NCBI GenBank assembly: GCA_021324935.1
Contig: JAJPIE010000037.1
Location: forward strand, 62,001-126,000
DNA: 64,000 nucleotides
Direction of reading: 5' to 3'
Source of the DNA: Acidobacteriota bacterium
GTDB lineage: Bacteria > Acidobacteriota > Terriglobia > Acidiferrales > UBA7541
Part shown: positions 27,822-38,048 of the stretch, piece by piece
Position numbering within the stretch: the first letter of the stretch is position 1
Layout: each line of letters starts with the position of its first letter
Notes under the pieces: generated by a model
The model's input: only the letters and a program-made list of their open reading frames with translations
What the model was told of the DNA's origin: nothing
Database searches by the model: none
Program-made: the position numbers and the translations under genes

Positions 27822-28988
27822 ATGGCAGCCGGCGCGGCGGTCAACTGGGCAGGAACCACGGGGCGATTCCTCGTGGCAAGTTCGGATCCCGAAGTGCGGC
27901 GGCGTGTGTTGGGTGCGCCGGAATTCCTTGGCCGGGAAGGCATGGAAGCAAGCGGCGGAGCGGCTGCGCTCGCAAAGCTGCGCGAGACCTCCTGTGATGG
28001 CGTGCTCCTCGACCGCAATCTGGCGGATCTCGATGCCGGCGAAGTGGCCGAGATGATCCAGCGCGACTTTCCGGAGGTTTCCGTTTCCTGGATCGAAGAC
28101 CAAGCCTGCGAACCGCTGCCGAATATTTCCACTCGCGTGCGAGTCCGCCGCGGCGATTGGCAGTCGGAACCGGACGGTGAATCCCTCACGACTTTGCCCG
28201 GAATGATCGGCGCAAGCGAAACGATGCGCGAGGTCTACCGGCTGGCGCGGCTGGTAGCGAGACGCGATACCACAGTGCTGATTACCGGCGAAACCGGCAC
28301 GGGCAAAGAGCTCGTTGCCGAAGCCGTCCACAAGCTCAGCCGGCGTGCGAAGCAGCCCTTCGTGGTGGTGAATTGCGCGGCGATTCCCGAGACCTTGCTC
28401 GAAGCCGAGCTATTCGGTCATGTGCGCGGGGCCTTCACTGGCGCGGTACAGTCGCGCCTGGGCAGGATTCACGCGGCGCAAGGCGGCACCCTTTTCCTCG
28501 ATGAAATTGGCGACCTTCCCCTGGGTATGCAGGCAAAACTTCTGCGTTTCCTGCAAAGCGGCGAAGTGCAGCGCCTGGGCAGCGCGGACATGCAGCGCGT
28601 GGACGTGCGCGTCATCTGCGCAACAAACGTCGATCTCGGTGCCCTTGTGGAAGCCAAACAGTTCCGCATGGATTTGTACTACCGCCTGGAAGTATTTCCC
28701 ATCGCATTGCCGCCGTTGCAGTCGCGATCCGGTGATCTTGCGCTGCTGGCCGAACATTTCTTGAATCTGCTGAATGAAGAAAGCAGTCTGCCCCCAAAGC
28801 GCCTGAGCGTCGCCGCGCTCGATCATCTGCTTCGGCGCAGTTGGCCGGGCAATGTGCGCGAACTTCAGCACGCCATCGAGCGCGCCTTCATTCTCAGCGG
28901 CGATGCCGAATGGTTGGAAGTGGAACATTTCCCACAGCCCGGAGCAGCGCTGGAATCTCGTGAAGCGCAACGCCGAAGACTGGCATAG
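27822..28988 (+). CDS. Sigma-54 activator, FlrA/FleQ-like, without a C-terminal DNA-binding domain
   Basis: This 388-aa AAA+ enhancer-binding-type protein starts at ATG 27822, after TTGGAGGAATCA. Residues about 15-115 form a degenerate receiver-like domain: FLVASSDPEVRRR lacks the usual acidic pair, though VLLDRNLADLD keeps an Asp. The sigma-54 domain has Walker A GETGTGKELVAEAV (about 156), the sigma-54 contact loop GAFTGA (about 203), Walker B GGTLFLDEIGDLP and RSWPGNVRELQHAIERAFIL. The protein ends about 40 residues after that with no Fis-type helix-turn-helix. Place and order (next to a kinase and an NtrC-type regulator) match the flagellar cascade FleQ-FleS-FleR. The missing HTH recalls FlgR of Helicobacter. 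Confidence 0.88.
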   Translation: MAAGAAVNWAGTTGRFLVASSDPEVRRRVLGAPEFLGREGMEASGGAAALAKLRETSCDGVLLDRNLADLDAGEVAEMIQRDFPEVSVSWIEDQACEPLPNISTRVRVRRGDWQSEPDGESLTTLPGMIGASETMREVYRLARLVARRDTTVLITGETGTGKELVAEAVHKLSRRAKQPFVVVNCAAIPETLLEAELFGHVRGAFTGAVQSRLGRIHAAQGGTLFLDEIGDLPLGMQAKLLRFLQSGEVQRLGSADMQRVDVRVICATNVDLGALVEAKQFRMDLYYRLEVFPIALPPLQSRSGDLALLAEHFLNLLNEESSLPPKRLSVAALDHLLRRSWPGNVRELQHAIERAFILSGDAEWLEVEHFPQPGAALESREAQRRRLA

Positions 28989-29018
28989 GCCGTTGCGAGC
29001 TGCCATCGAGGAGACACG

Positions 29019-30277
29019 ATGCCTTATCTGATCCTGAAATCCGGAAAACGGCCCCCCGCCCGCGAGCGCCGTGCCATGGAAAACGGTCTGGCGCAGGCGT
29101 TTCTGACATTCACTCAGGCCGCCGGCTCTCTTGAAAAGTCCTACACATTGCTTCAGAACGAAGTCGAGCGGCTGCGCGGCGAACTCGAAAAAGCCAACGC
29201 GGATCTCGAACATAGTCTGGAAGAAAACACTCGCGTTCGCGCCTATCTGACCCAGGTGCTCGAAAACCTCCCGTGCGGCGTGGTGGTCACCGCCGGCGAA
29301 AGCCAATCCGTGCAATTCATGAATCCGCTCGCCCGCCGTTTGCTGCAGATTCCCCCGGAATGGAATGAAAACGCCGATTCACGCGCCCCCGAGCTCCTCG
29401 CGCGTCTCAAAGCCGAAGCTTCAAGCTCTTCCTCGCCTTCCGAATTCGAATGGTGCGAGCGCGGAAGGGATGGCAATCGGTATATCGGCATTTCCCGCGC
29501 AGACTTGACCGGGCACGCCGCCGAAGAAGCCTCGGATCGCATCTGGATTGTCCGCGACGTCACCGAAGAGAAGCGGCTTGCGGCGGAGCGAGAAGCCGCC
29601 CGCGAATCGGTGGCCTTGGCGGAAATCGCCACACTGCTGGCTCATGAAATCCGCAATCCTCTCGGCAGCATGGAACTTTTCACCGGTTTGCTTGCTGAAG
29701 CGGTTTCTCATTCGCCCGAGGCTCGCCAATGGGCCACTCATCTGCAAGCTGGACTGCGCTCGCTCTCCGCCACGGTAAATAACGTTCTGCAGTTTCACGC
29801 CAAGGCCGGGGTGCAATTGACGGCTGTGGATCTCGGCCGGCTCCTCGGCGAGATCACCGAATTTCTTCAACCCGTTGCCAAGCAGCGCGGCCAGCAGATG
29901 CGCTTTGAAAATGGAATCGGCAAGGTCTTCACCCAGGCCGATGCCAACCGCCTGAAGCAGGTCTTCCTGAATCTCGCCATGAACGGCTTCCGTGCCATGC
30001 CTCCGGGCGGCACACTGCGCGTTCGCATGAAGTGGGCGCCGCAGTTCCCCGGCGGGCTGGCCGAAATCGAAGTTCACGACGAAGGCCGCGGCATTCCCGG
30101 CGAGCTCCAGGAAAAAATTTTCGACGCGGGATTCACCACCACCCCGGGCAGCCCCGGGCTGGGCCTCGCCGTCTGCAAACGGATTGTCGAGCAGCATGGC
30201 GGCGCGATCTCCGTGCAGAGCCGTCCGAAGGAAGGAACCACATTCGCGATCGTGTTGCCGGTGTCAGGAGCGAAAGC

Positions 30278-30281
<4 letters not shown>
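29019..30281 (+). CDS. PAS-containing cytoplasmic histidine kinase, FlrB/FleS-like
   Basis: This 420-aa kinase has no membrane segments. A coiled-coil (AGSLEKSYTLLQNEVERLRG, to about residue 75) precedes a PAS domain (VLENLPCGVVVTAGESQSV to IVRDVTEEKRL). The H-box is LLAHEIRNPLGSMELFTG. The ATPase boxes are RLKQVFLNLAMNGFRAM, EVHDEGRGIPGE and GSPGLGLAVCKRIVEQHGG. GAGGAGACACG precedes the ATG. The stop overlaps the following response regulator by four bases. The order matches the flagellar FlrB-FlrC/FleS-FleR pairs, so it probably phosphorylates that regulator at a checkpoint of flagellar assembly. The signal is unknown. Confidence 0.9.
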
Positions 30282-31602
<1,321 letters not shown>

Positions 31603-31606
<4 letters not shown>

Positions 31607-31959
31607 GCTGGCTGGAATCCCAGAATCTCCGCGTTCTCGAACGCTTCCTCGACCTCTCCTCCATGCGGCAGACGCTGGTGAGCACCAATATCGCGAACGT
31701 CGATACGCCCGGCTACCACACGCGCGACGTCGATTTCCGCGGTGAACTGCAGCGCGCCATCGACAACGACGCGCCGGACCAGATGAGCCCCTTCGTGATG
31801 CCGGTGCGCGGACTCCTGGCGCGGCCCGATGGCAACAACGTCAATCCGGAACGCGAATCCTTGCTTCTTGCGCAAGTGCAACTCCAATTCAAGGCCGCGG
31901 CCGCGATCCTCAAGGCGCAGTTCGCGGAAATCAATACGGCGATTCGGGAGGGCCAATAA
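31603..31959 (+). CDS. flgB: Flagellar basal-body rod protein FlgB
   Basis: This 118-aa proximal rod subunit is exported by the flagellar type III system. The rod-family N-terminal motif is LVSTNIANVDTPGYHTRDVDF, and the C-terminal helix LLLAQVQLQFKAAAAILKAQFAEI is typical of FlgB. Its ATG overlaps the stop of the NtrC-type regulator, so the regulatory genes and basal-body genes form one operon. flgC follows after two bases. Confidence 0.95.
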
Positions 31960-31961
31960 TC

Positions 31962-32405
31962 ATGAACCTGTTTCGTGTACTCGAAATCAGCGGCTCGGCG
32001 TTGCTCGCCGAGCGCCTTCGTGCGGAAGTCACTGCTGCCAACCTGGCTAACGCCGAAACCACCAAGACGGAAACCGGCGGCCCCTACCAGCGGATGAACG
32101 TCGTTTTCGGCGCGCGTCCGGTGCCCTTCGGCGGTTTCAATGGCATGATGCTCGCCTCACTGGCCGATCTTCACGCCGAAGATGTCCGCGTCGTCAGCCT
32201 CGCGGCCGACAATACGCCGCCCGTTCGCCGTTTCGAGCCCGGCCATCCGGACGCCGATGCTCAGGGTTACGTTTCCTATCCGGCCATTAATCCCGCCGAG
32301 GAAATGGTCAACCTGATGGGAGCGGCGCGCTCTTACGAAATGAACGCTTCCGCCGTGGCGAGTACGAAAAACATGATCCAGGCGGCCATCACGATCCTGG
32401 GCTGA
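31962..32405 (+). CDS. flgC: Flagellar basal-body rod protein FlgC
   Basis: This 147-aa proximal rod protein. N-terminal LFRVLEISGSALLAERLRAEVTAANLANAETTKTETGGPYQR-type rod signature (seen in part as VTAANLANAETTKTETGGPY) and the C-terminal YPAINPAEEMVNLMGAARSYEMNASA motif identify FlgC. It forms the rod with FlgB, FlgF, FlgG and FliE. It follows flgB by two bases, and fliE comes 61 bases later. Confidence 0.94.
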   Translation: MNLFRVLEISGSALLAERLRAEVTAANLANAETTKTETGGPYQRMNVVFGARPVPFGGFNGMMLASLADLHAEDVRVVSLAADNTPPVRRFEPGHPDADAQGYVSYPAINPAEEMVNLMGAARSYEMNASAVASTKNMIQAAITILG

Positions 32406-32466
32406 ACCATAAATGACGAAAAATAAAATTTGCAAAGTTACGCAGTAAAAGGAAGGGAACCAAGTC

Positions 32467-32775
32467 ATGAGCAATCCAATTTCGGGAATTTTAGGCGGGG
32501 GAGCGGATTTCGGTGTTTCGTCCGCGCGGGGCCAGAGCAGCGATCCACAGGCCGGCGGCGAGTTCGTCAAGTCGCTTCAGGACGCCATGTCGGAAGTTGG
32601 CAACCTGCAGACCGAAGCGGATTCGCGCGTCAACCAGTTGCTGACCGGCAACGGCCAGGACGTGCACTCCGCCATGATCGCCGTCGAAAAGGCCAGCCTG
32701 GCCTTCGAAATGATGGTGCAGGTCCGCAACAAAATCGTGCAAGCCTACCAGCAAGTCTCTGGCATGCAGTTCTAA
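32467..32775 (+). CDS. fliE: Flagellar hook-basal body complex protein FliE
   Basis: This 102-aa export substrate joins the MS ring to the rod. The conserved C-terminal region DVHSAMIAVEKASLAFEMMVQVRNKIVQAYQQVSGMQF is present in full, and only a short N-terminus precedes it. AAGGAAGGG stands before the ATG. The 61-base gap upstream is AT-rich but shows no recognisable sigma-54 or sigma-28 promoter. Confidence 0.95.
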   Translation: MSNPISGILGGGADFGVSSARGQSSDPQAGGEFVKSLQDAMSEVGNLQTEADSRVNQLLTGNGQDVHSAMIAVEKASLAFEMMVQVRNKIVQAYQQVSGMQF

Positions 32776-32811
32776 CGCTTCGTTGCGCGCGGAAAGAGTT
32801 ACGTATAGGGC

Positions 32812-34452
32812 ATGGATAAATTTCTCGAACAGATCAAGAGCTTCGCCCTCGGCCTGACGCTGCGGCAGCGAATCATCCTTGTCGGCAGTGCCCTGTTGGT
32901 TGGCGCCATCGTCTGGGGATTTGCCGCCCTCGTGGCGCGGGGGGATTACAAGCCGCTCTATACCGGCATGTCGCCCGCCGATGCTCACGCGCTGTCGCAG
33001 CGGCTCTTGAACGCAAACATCGAGGCGGAACTCTCGAGTGACGGCACGGTGGTTCTGGTTCGCGCCAGTGACGTCGACAAAGCTCGGCTGGTCTCCACCG
33101 CGTCCGGCCCAATCTCCAGCGGCCGGATGGGCTTTGAACTCTTTGATAAGCCGAACTGGTCGGGCAGTGATTTCTCCGAAAAAGTGAATTATCAGCGTGC
33201 CGTTGAAGCAGAGCTCGAACGCACCATTCAGTCGATGGATGGGGTGGAAGGCGTCCGCGTTCATTTGGTCCTCCCGCGGGAATCGCTGTTCCTTGAACGC
33301 GAGCGGCCTGCCAAAGCCTCGGTAGTGCTCAAACTTCGCGGCACGCGCCTCACCGATCAACTCGCTCTTCCTATCGCCAACCTTGTCGCCAGCTCCTGGG
33401 ACGGGCTCACGCCTCAAAATGTCACCGTGGTGACCACCGACGGGCAGATTCCCTCGCTTGGCCAGGGTCATCTCCTCGCAGGCAACGGCAGCAATGCGGA
33501 TCTCGAAACAATCCTCGCGGAACGTCTGGTGCAAACGCTTGCCCCCGTCGTGGGCGGCGAACATATCAAATCGAGCATCACCCTGGACTATGATCCCACC
33601 TCCGGTGAAAGCACCGAGGAAATCTACGACCCGAAGAACTCTGCGGTGCTGAGCTCGCAGATTTCCAACGAATCGGTTGGGGATCTCGAACCTGCCGGCA
33701 TTCCCGGCACCCCCAGCAACACGCCGAATTCGCAATCGAATCCCGCGGCGGCTGCGGCGGCGAAAACGAACTCCACCACCCAGGGAATTCACAGCGAAAG
33801 CCAGACCTTTGCCGTCAGTCACACCACGCGCCACCTGATTGAGCCCTCCGGCCGTGTAAAGCGCATGGCCGCGGCGATCCTCATCGACGACGTCATCGAA
33901 TCCAAGACCGAAAACGGAAAAACCACGGAAACGCGCCGCAAACGCACGCCGGAAGAAATGAAGCAGATCGAGGACCTTGCCAAGGCCGCCATCGGCTTCG
34001 ACCCGCAGCGCGGAGACCTCTTCTCTTTGCAAAACATTTCGTTCGTTCAGGCGCCGCCGGAAACACCTGCCCCCGCGAATAAGGTCCAGAAAGTCATGAC
34101 CTTTGTCGAACGCTGGACGGGCGTGCTACGCTACGCGGTTCTCTTCGTAATCTTCCTGCTTGTTTACCTGCTCGTGTTGCGGCCGGTGCAGAAGCAGGTC
34201 CTCGGTATTTTGAAGCACCCAGGACAATTCGCTCTCCCGCAAGGCGCCAACGCGGGGTTGCTCCCGGAGGGCGCGGCGGACGCGGCTGGAAACGCATCCG
34301 CTCGCGGTACCCCGGGCGAAACAACGGGGGGCGAAGTCGCCGACACCATTCGGCTCAAGAAAGAACTGGTCACCCGGGTGAAGGCGGATCCTGAATCGGC
34401 CAGCCGCTTGCTCCAATCGTGGGTGCGTGAATCGGGGACTAAAACAACGTGA
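32812..34452 (+). CDS. fliF: Flagellar MS-ring protein FliF
   Basis: This 546-aa inner-membrane ring protein has TM1 near residues 20-45 (RIILVGSALLVGAIVWGFAALV). Ring-building motifs follow: YKPLYTGMSPADAHALSQRL, RAVEAELERTIQSMDGVEGVRVHLVLP and LDYDPTSGESTEE. TM2 is YAVLFVIFLLVYLLVLRPVQKQVL (about 440-465). The C-terminal tail that contacts FliG ends with SRLLQSWVRES. A Ser/Asn/Ala-rich loop near residue 300 is the usual variable region. It overlaps fliG at a GTGA junction. Confidence 0.96.
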   Translation: MDKFLEQIKSFALGLTLRQRIILVGSALLVGAIVWGFAALVARGDYKPLYTGMSPADAHALSQRLLNANIEAELSSDGTVVLVRASDVDKARLVSTASGPISSGRMGFELFDKPNWSGSDFSEKVNYQRAVEAELERTIQSMDGVEGVRVHLVLPRESLFLERERPAKASVVLKLRGTRLTDQLALPIANLVASSWDGLTPQNVTVVTTDGQIPSLGQGHLLAGNGSNADLETILAERLVQTLAPVVGGEHIKSSITLDYDPTSGESTEEIYDPKNSAVLSSQISNESVGDLEPAGIPGTPSNTPNSQSNPAAAAAAKTNSTTQGIHSESQTFAVSHTTRHLIEPSGRVKRMAAAILIDDVIESKTENGKTTETRRKRTPEEMKQIEDLAKAAIGFDPQRGDLFSLQNISFVQAPPETPAPANKVQKVMTFVERWTGVLRYAVLFVIFLLVYLLVLRPVQKQVLGILKHPGQFALPQGANAGLLPEGAADAAGNASARGTPGETTGGEVADTIRLKKELVTRVKADPESASRLLQSWVRESGTKTT

Positions 34453-35465
34453 TCGAAGAACAGAACATTCCCGGAAAACGTAAAGCCGCCATCTTGATGG
34501 TGTTGCTGGGCGATGAAGTCGCCGCCGCTGTTTACAAAAATCTCCCCGACGCTGAAATCCGCCTCATCACAGAAGAGATCGCGGATCTCGAATACATTTC
34601 GCCGGAGCTCGCCTCCAGCGTCCTCCATGAATATCACCGCCTCACATTGACGCAAGACTATCTCGCGCAAGGCGGTCACGATTATGCCAGCAAATTGTTG
34701 ATCAAAGCCTTTGGCAGGGAAGCCGCGGAACAGTTGCTGGAAGAGGTTGGCCGCGCCCAGGAAGCCAACGCCCAGAATCTCGACACGCTGCAGAAGACCG
34801 ACCCGCACCAATTGGCGAAATTTATCCAGGGTGAGCATCCGCAAACCATCGCCCTGGTCCTCGCCCACCTGAACACCAAGGTTGCCCGCATGGTCTTGAT
34901 GATGCTCCCGGAAAAAGTTCGCGGGCAGGCTGTCAAACGCCTTGCGCAGATGCAGCAATTTTCGCCAGAGATGGTCAAGAAAATCGCCGTTGTCCTGCAC
35001 AAGAGGCTTTCCACTCTCGGCTCTCAGAGCCGCCGCGCCTATGGAGGCGTGAAAGCCGTTGCCGAACTCCTCAACCAGATCGATCAGGAGGCCACCAGCA
35101 CGATACTCGAAACCATCGAACAGGATAATGCGCAGCTTGCAACCACAATCCGCAACCTCATGTTCACTTTCGACGACTTCCTCGAAGTCCCCGACACCGG
35201 CATCCGCGAACTCCTCGGCCAGGTGGACAAGAAAACTCTCGCCACCGCCCTGAAAGGCGCTTCTGAAGACCTCAAGAATCACATCTTCAAGTGCATGTCT
35301 TCTCGCGCCGTCGAAATGCTCAAGGAAGATATGGACGTGCTCGGCCCCGTCCGTGGACGCGACGTCCAGAACGCCAAGCACGAAATCGTTGCCGTTGCGC
35401 GCCGCCTCGAAGGCGAGGGCAAACTCGTCCTGAAACAAGAGCAGGAGGACTCGTATGTCGTTTGA
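34449..35465 (+). CDS. fliG: Flagellar motor switch protein FliG
   Basis: This 338-aa rotor protein works between FliF and FliM and meets the stator. The GTG start overlaps the fliF stop. N-terminal GKRKAAILMVLLGDEVAAAVYKNL binds FliF, the middle domain includes EHPQTIALVLAHL (the EHPQ motif for FliM), and the C-terminal torque helix is GIRELLGQVDKKTLATALKGASEDL. The length is normal for the family. fliH begins inside its last codons. Confidence 0.97.
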   Translation: MIEEQNIPGKRKAAILMVLLGDEVAAAVYKNLPDAEIRLITEEIADLEYISPELASSVLHEYHRLTLTQDYLAQGGHDYASKLLIKAFGREAAEQLLEEVGRAQEANAQNLDTLQKTDPHQLAKFIQGEHPQTIALVLAHLNTKVARMVLMMLPEKVRGQAVKRLAQMQQFSPEMVKKIAVVLHKRLSTLGSQSRRAYGGVKAVAELLNQIDQEATSTILETIEQDNAQLATTIRNLMFTFDDFLEVPDTGIRELLGQVDKKTLATALKGASEDLKNHIFKCMSSRAVEMLKEDMDVLGPVRGRDVQNAKHEIVAVARRLEGEGKLVLKQEQEDSYVV

Positions 35466-36099
35466 GTCCTCCGTGAAGGGCGCCGAGACGCTTCAGACCG
35501 AACCTTTTCACTACTCCTCCGGCGGGGAAAACGGCAATGGCGGCAACGGCGACGGCTTCTTGAACACCGCCGATGGCAAACTCCGCGCCGAGCAAATCGA
35601 ACGCGAAGCCTACGAACGCGGATTCCGTGACGGCGAACAACGCGGCCGCCTCGCGTTTGACGCCAAGGCCTCAAGCCTTCAATCGGGCATCGCGCAAGCG
35701 CTCTCCGCCTTCGGCAAAGAGCGCGAACAGTATTTCAACCGCATCGAAATCGAAGTGGTGCAACTCGCTTTGGCCATCGCTCGAAAAATCTTGCACCGTG
35801 AATCGCAGATTGATCCGCTGCTGCTCACCGGCCTTGTTCACGTCGCCTTGGAAAAGCTCGATGCCGGCACCCGCACCCGCTTGCGCGCGAATCCCGCGGA
35901 CATCCACTTCTGGAACGAATACTTCGCCCAGCACGGCGGCGACAAATCTCCGGAGTTGATCGGCGACCCGGCGTTGAAGCACGGCGAATGCGCGCTGGAA
36001 ACCGAAGTCGGCAGCACGCAAATCAGCCTGGAAACCCAACTCAAGGAAATCGAACAGGGTTTTTTTGACCTGCTGGAGCAGCGACCGCGGACGCAGTGA
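35455..36099 (+). CDS. fliH: Flagellar assembly protein FliH
   Basis: This 214-aa cytoplasmic regulator of the export ATPase FliI has the family features: a low-complexity N-terminus (GGENGNGGNGDG), a Glu/Arg-rich helix EQIEREAYERGFRDGEQRGRLAF, and a V/A-ATPase E-subunit-like C-terminal domain with FNRIEIEVVQLALAIARKILHRE and RLRANPADIHFW. It overlaps fliG by 11 bases and touches fliI at TGATG. Confidence 0.9.
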   Translation: MSFESSVKGAETLQTEPFHYSSGGENGNGGNGDGFLNTADGKLRAEQIEREAYERGFRDGEQRGRLAFDAKASSLQSGIAQALSAFGKEREQYFNRIEIEVVQLALAIARKILHRESQIDPLLLTGLVHVALEKLDAGTRTRLRANPADIHFWNEYFAQHGGDKSPELIGDPALKHGECALETEVGSTQISLETQLKEIEQGFFDLLEQRPRTQ

Positions 36100-37412
36100 T
36101 GCCGGAACAACGCGATCTCAAACCTTTTTTGCGCAGGCTCGAGGACTTCTCGACGCTGCGCTGGACTGGCCGTGTGACCAAAGCCGTCGGACATCTGGTC
36201 GAATCCGACGGTCCGTTCTGCAGCGTCGGCGAAGGCTGCGCCATTCTCACGGAGGACGGCAGCGTCTTTTCCGGTGAAATTGTCGGCTTTCGCGGGCGTT
36301 CCGTGCTTTCCATGCCGCTGGAACGCCCCAGTGGCATCCGTTATGGCGACCGCATCGTCACCCGCGGCACGCATCCCTCGTTGCGCGTTGGCCCCGAAGT
36401 TCTGGGCCGCGTGATCGATGGGTCGGGCAAAGCGCTCGATGATCTGCCGCCCTACCGCGCGCGCGAATATTGGCCGCTCCACGGTGATCCTCCGCCGCCT
36501 CTCAACCGCCAACCCATTCGCGAACCCCTTGGCTGCGGCATCCGTGCCATCGACGGCATGCTGACCTGCGGCCGCGGACAACGCGTCGGTATCTTCGGAG
36601 GCAGCGGCGTTGGGAAAAGTACGCTCATCGGCATGATGACTCGGGGTACCAGCGCCGATCTCACGGTCCTTGCCCTGGTCGGCGAACGCGGCAGGGAAGT
36701 CCGGGAATTTCTCGAAGATGCGATTGGCGAAGACGGGCTCGCTCGTTCGGTCGTCGTCGTTTCCACCTCCGACCAGTCTCCGCTGTTGCGCATTCGCGCG
36801 GCGCTGGCCGCCACCACCGTAGCCGAATATTTTAGTGCGCAGGGCAAAAATGTCTTGCTCGTCGTGGATTCACTCACGCGATTCGCCATGGCCCAGCGCG
36901 AAATCGGCCTCGCCGCCGGCGAACCGCCCACCGCCAAAGGCTACACGCCTTCGGTCTTCACGCTGCTGGCTCGACTGATTGAACGCGCTGGAAATTTCGG
37001 AAGCGGAAGCATCACCGCCTTCTATACCGTGCTCATGGAAGGCGACGACCAGCAGGATCCGCTCGTTGACGCCGTCCGCGCGCTTCTGGATGGTCACATC
37101 ATGCTCGACCGAAAACTCAACTCCAAAGGCCATTATCCGCCGATCGCCGTTCTCGACAGCTTGAGCCGCTTGATGTCCGCCGTTTGCGCGAAAGAGCATC
37201 TCGAAAAGGCCCGCCGCTTGCGCGAATTGCTCGCTGCCTACGCCGCATCCGAAGATCTCGTCCGCATCGGCGCGTACCAAAAAGGCGTAGACGTCACGCT
37301 CGACCGCGCCCTTGCCGCTTTGCCCGCCATCACCGCATTCCTTCAGCAGAAAAAGGGCGACGCAGCATCCTTCGCGGATGCCGTAAGCGCGCTGATGACC
37401 CTGCCCGGATAG
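36099..37412 (+). CDS. fliI: Flagellum-specific export ATPase FliI
   Basis: This 437-aa F1-beta-like ATPase energises loading of flagellar export substrates. Walker A is GIFGGSGVGKSTLIGMM (about 165), Walker B LLVVDSLTRFAMAQREIGLAAGEPPTAKGYTPSVF region, seen as VLLVVDSLTRFAMAQREI, and the family signature GYTPSVFTLLARLIERAG. ATG 36099 sits in the TGATG junction with fliH. The GTG at 36096 given in the track is an alternative one codon longer. Confidence 0.96.
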   Translation: MPEQRDLKPFLRRLEDFSTLRWTGRVTKAVGHLVESDGPFCSVGEGCAILTEDGSVFSGEIVGFRGRSVLSMPLERPSGIRYGDRIVTRGTHPSLRVGPEVLGRVIDGSGKALDDLPPYRAREYWPLHGDPPPPLNRQPIREPLGCGIRAIDGMLTCGRGQRVGIFGGSGVGKSTLIGMMTRGTSADLTVLALVGERGREVREFLEDAIGEDGLARSVVVVSTSDQSPLLRIRAALAATTVAEYFSAQGKNVLLVVDSLTRFAMAQREIGLAAGEPPTAKGYTPSVFTLLARLIERAGNFGSGSITAFYTVLMEGDDQQDPLVDAVRALLDGHIMLDRKLNSKGHYPPIAVLDSLSRLMSAVCAKEHLEKARRLRELLAAYAASEDLVRIGAYQKGVDVTLDRALAALPAITAFLQQKKGDAASFADAVSALMTLPG

Positions 37413-37416
37413 GCAC

Positions 37417-37860
37417 ATGGCGTTTCAATTTCGCCTCGAGTCCGTTTTGCGCCTGCAGCGCAGCCTGGAGAAGCAGGAAGAAAATCGTCTGCTTGCCTTG
37501 GTTGCCCAAGTGGCAGCCTTTCGCAACGAAATGAACGCCTGGGAGGAAGAGCGCCGCCGCCGCAAGCGCCAGGCCGCGGAAGAAATGAATTCCGGCAGCA
37601 CCGCCGCCGCTCTTTCCCTCACCGAGGAGTGGGACCTCCGTGTCACTCGCAAGCAACAGGAGCTTGCCTCTAAACTGCTGCAAGCCGAGGAAGCACGCCG
37701 CGCCCAGGTCGCAAAGGTCCAGCAGGAGCGCCAGAAGCGAGAAGTTCTCGAGGGCTTGAAAGATCGTCTGCGAACCGTCCAGAATCGGGAAGAGTTGCGC
37801 CGCATTCAGCAGGTCCTTGACGATATGCACCTGACTCGCGCCTTTCACTTCAAGGGCTGA
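37417..37860 (+). CDS. fliJ: Flagellar export chaperone FliJ
   Basis: This 147-aa protein is almost all charged coiled coil (MAFQFRLESVLRLQRSLEKQEENRLL at the N-terminus, the FliJ opening pattern). It sits four bases after fliI, the standard place. FliJ resembles the gamma subunit of F1 and connects the FliI ring with FlhA. It is the last gene before a 188-base gap with hairpins and a new promoter. Confidence 0.88.
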   Translation: MAFQFRLESVLRLQRSLEKQEENRLLALVAQVAAFRNEMNAWEEERRRRKRQAAEEMNSGSTAAALSLTEEWDLRVTRKQQELASKLLQAEEARRAQVAKVQQERQKREVLEGLKDRLRTVQNREELRRIQQVLDDMHLTRAFHFKG

Positions 37861-37873
37861 TCCCATTTGCCGG

Positions 37874-37899
37874 TTGCCTGGGCAAACCTTGCCGGGCAA
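37874..37899. terminator. Tandem small hairpins after fliJ
   Basis: TTGCC-TG-GGCAA and TTGCC-G-GGCAA lie back to back, separated by ACC. They lie just past the fliJ stop and before the fliK promoter, so they may mark the end of the fliE-fliJ transcript. No T-tract follows and the loops are very short, so alternative pairing TTGCC...GGCAA across both units is likely. Confidence 0.4.
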
Positions 37900-37999
37900 A
37901 TCGTGCAATCCGCCATCGCCCCGGATAAGGCCATCCTCAGAATTCCTTCCAAGTCTCTTCGACAGAATTAGATAACCAGACTCAATCCTCGGAAACTAT

Positions 38000-38016
38000 T
38001 TGGCCAGCGTTGTGCA
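38000..38016 (+). promoter_or_regulatory. Sigma-54 promoter upstream of fliK
   Basis: TTGGCCAGCGTTGTGCA has TTGGC at -24 and GTGCA at -12 with GG-N10-GC spacing. Transcription would begin near 38027. GGAGGGGG then lies ahead of ATG 38049. This excludes the track's start at 38010, which would lie within the promoter. Confidence 0.7.
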
Positions 38017-38048
38017 CTATGGCTTGCCTGGGAGGGGGAAGAGACGCG

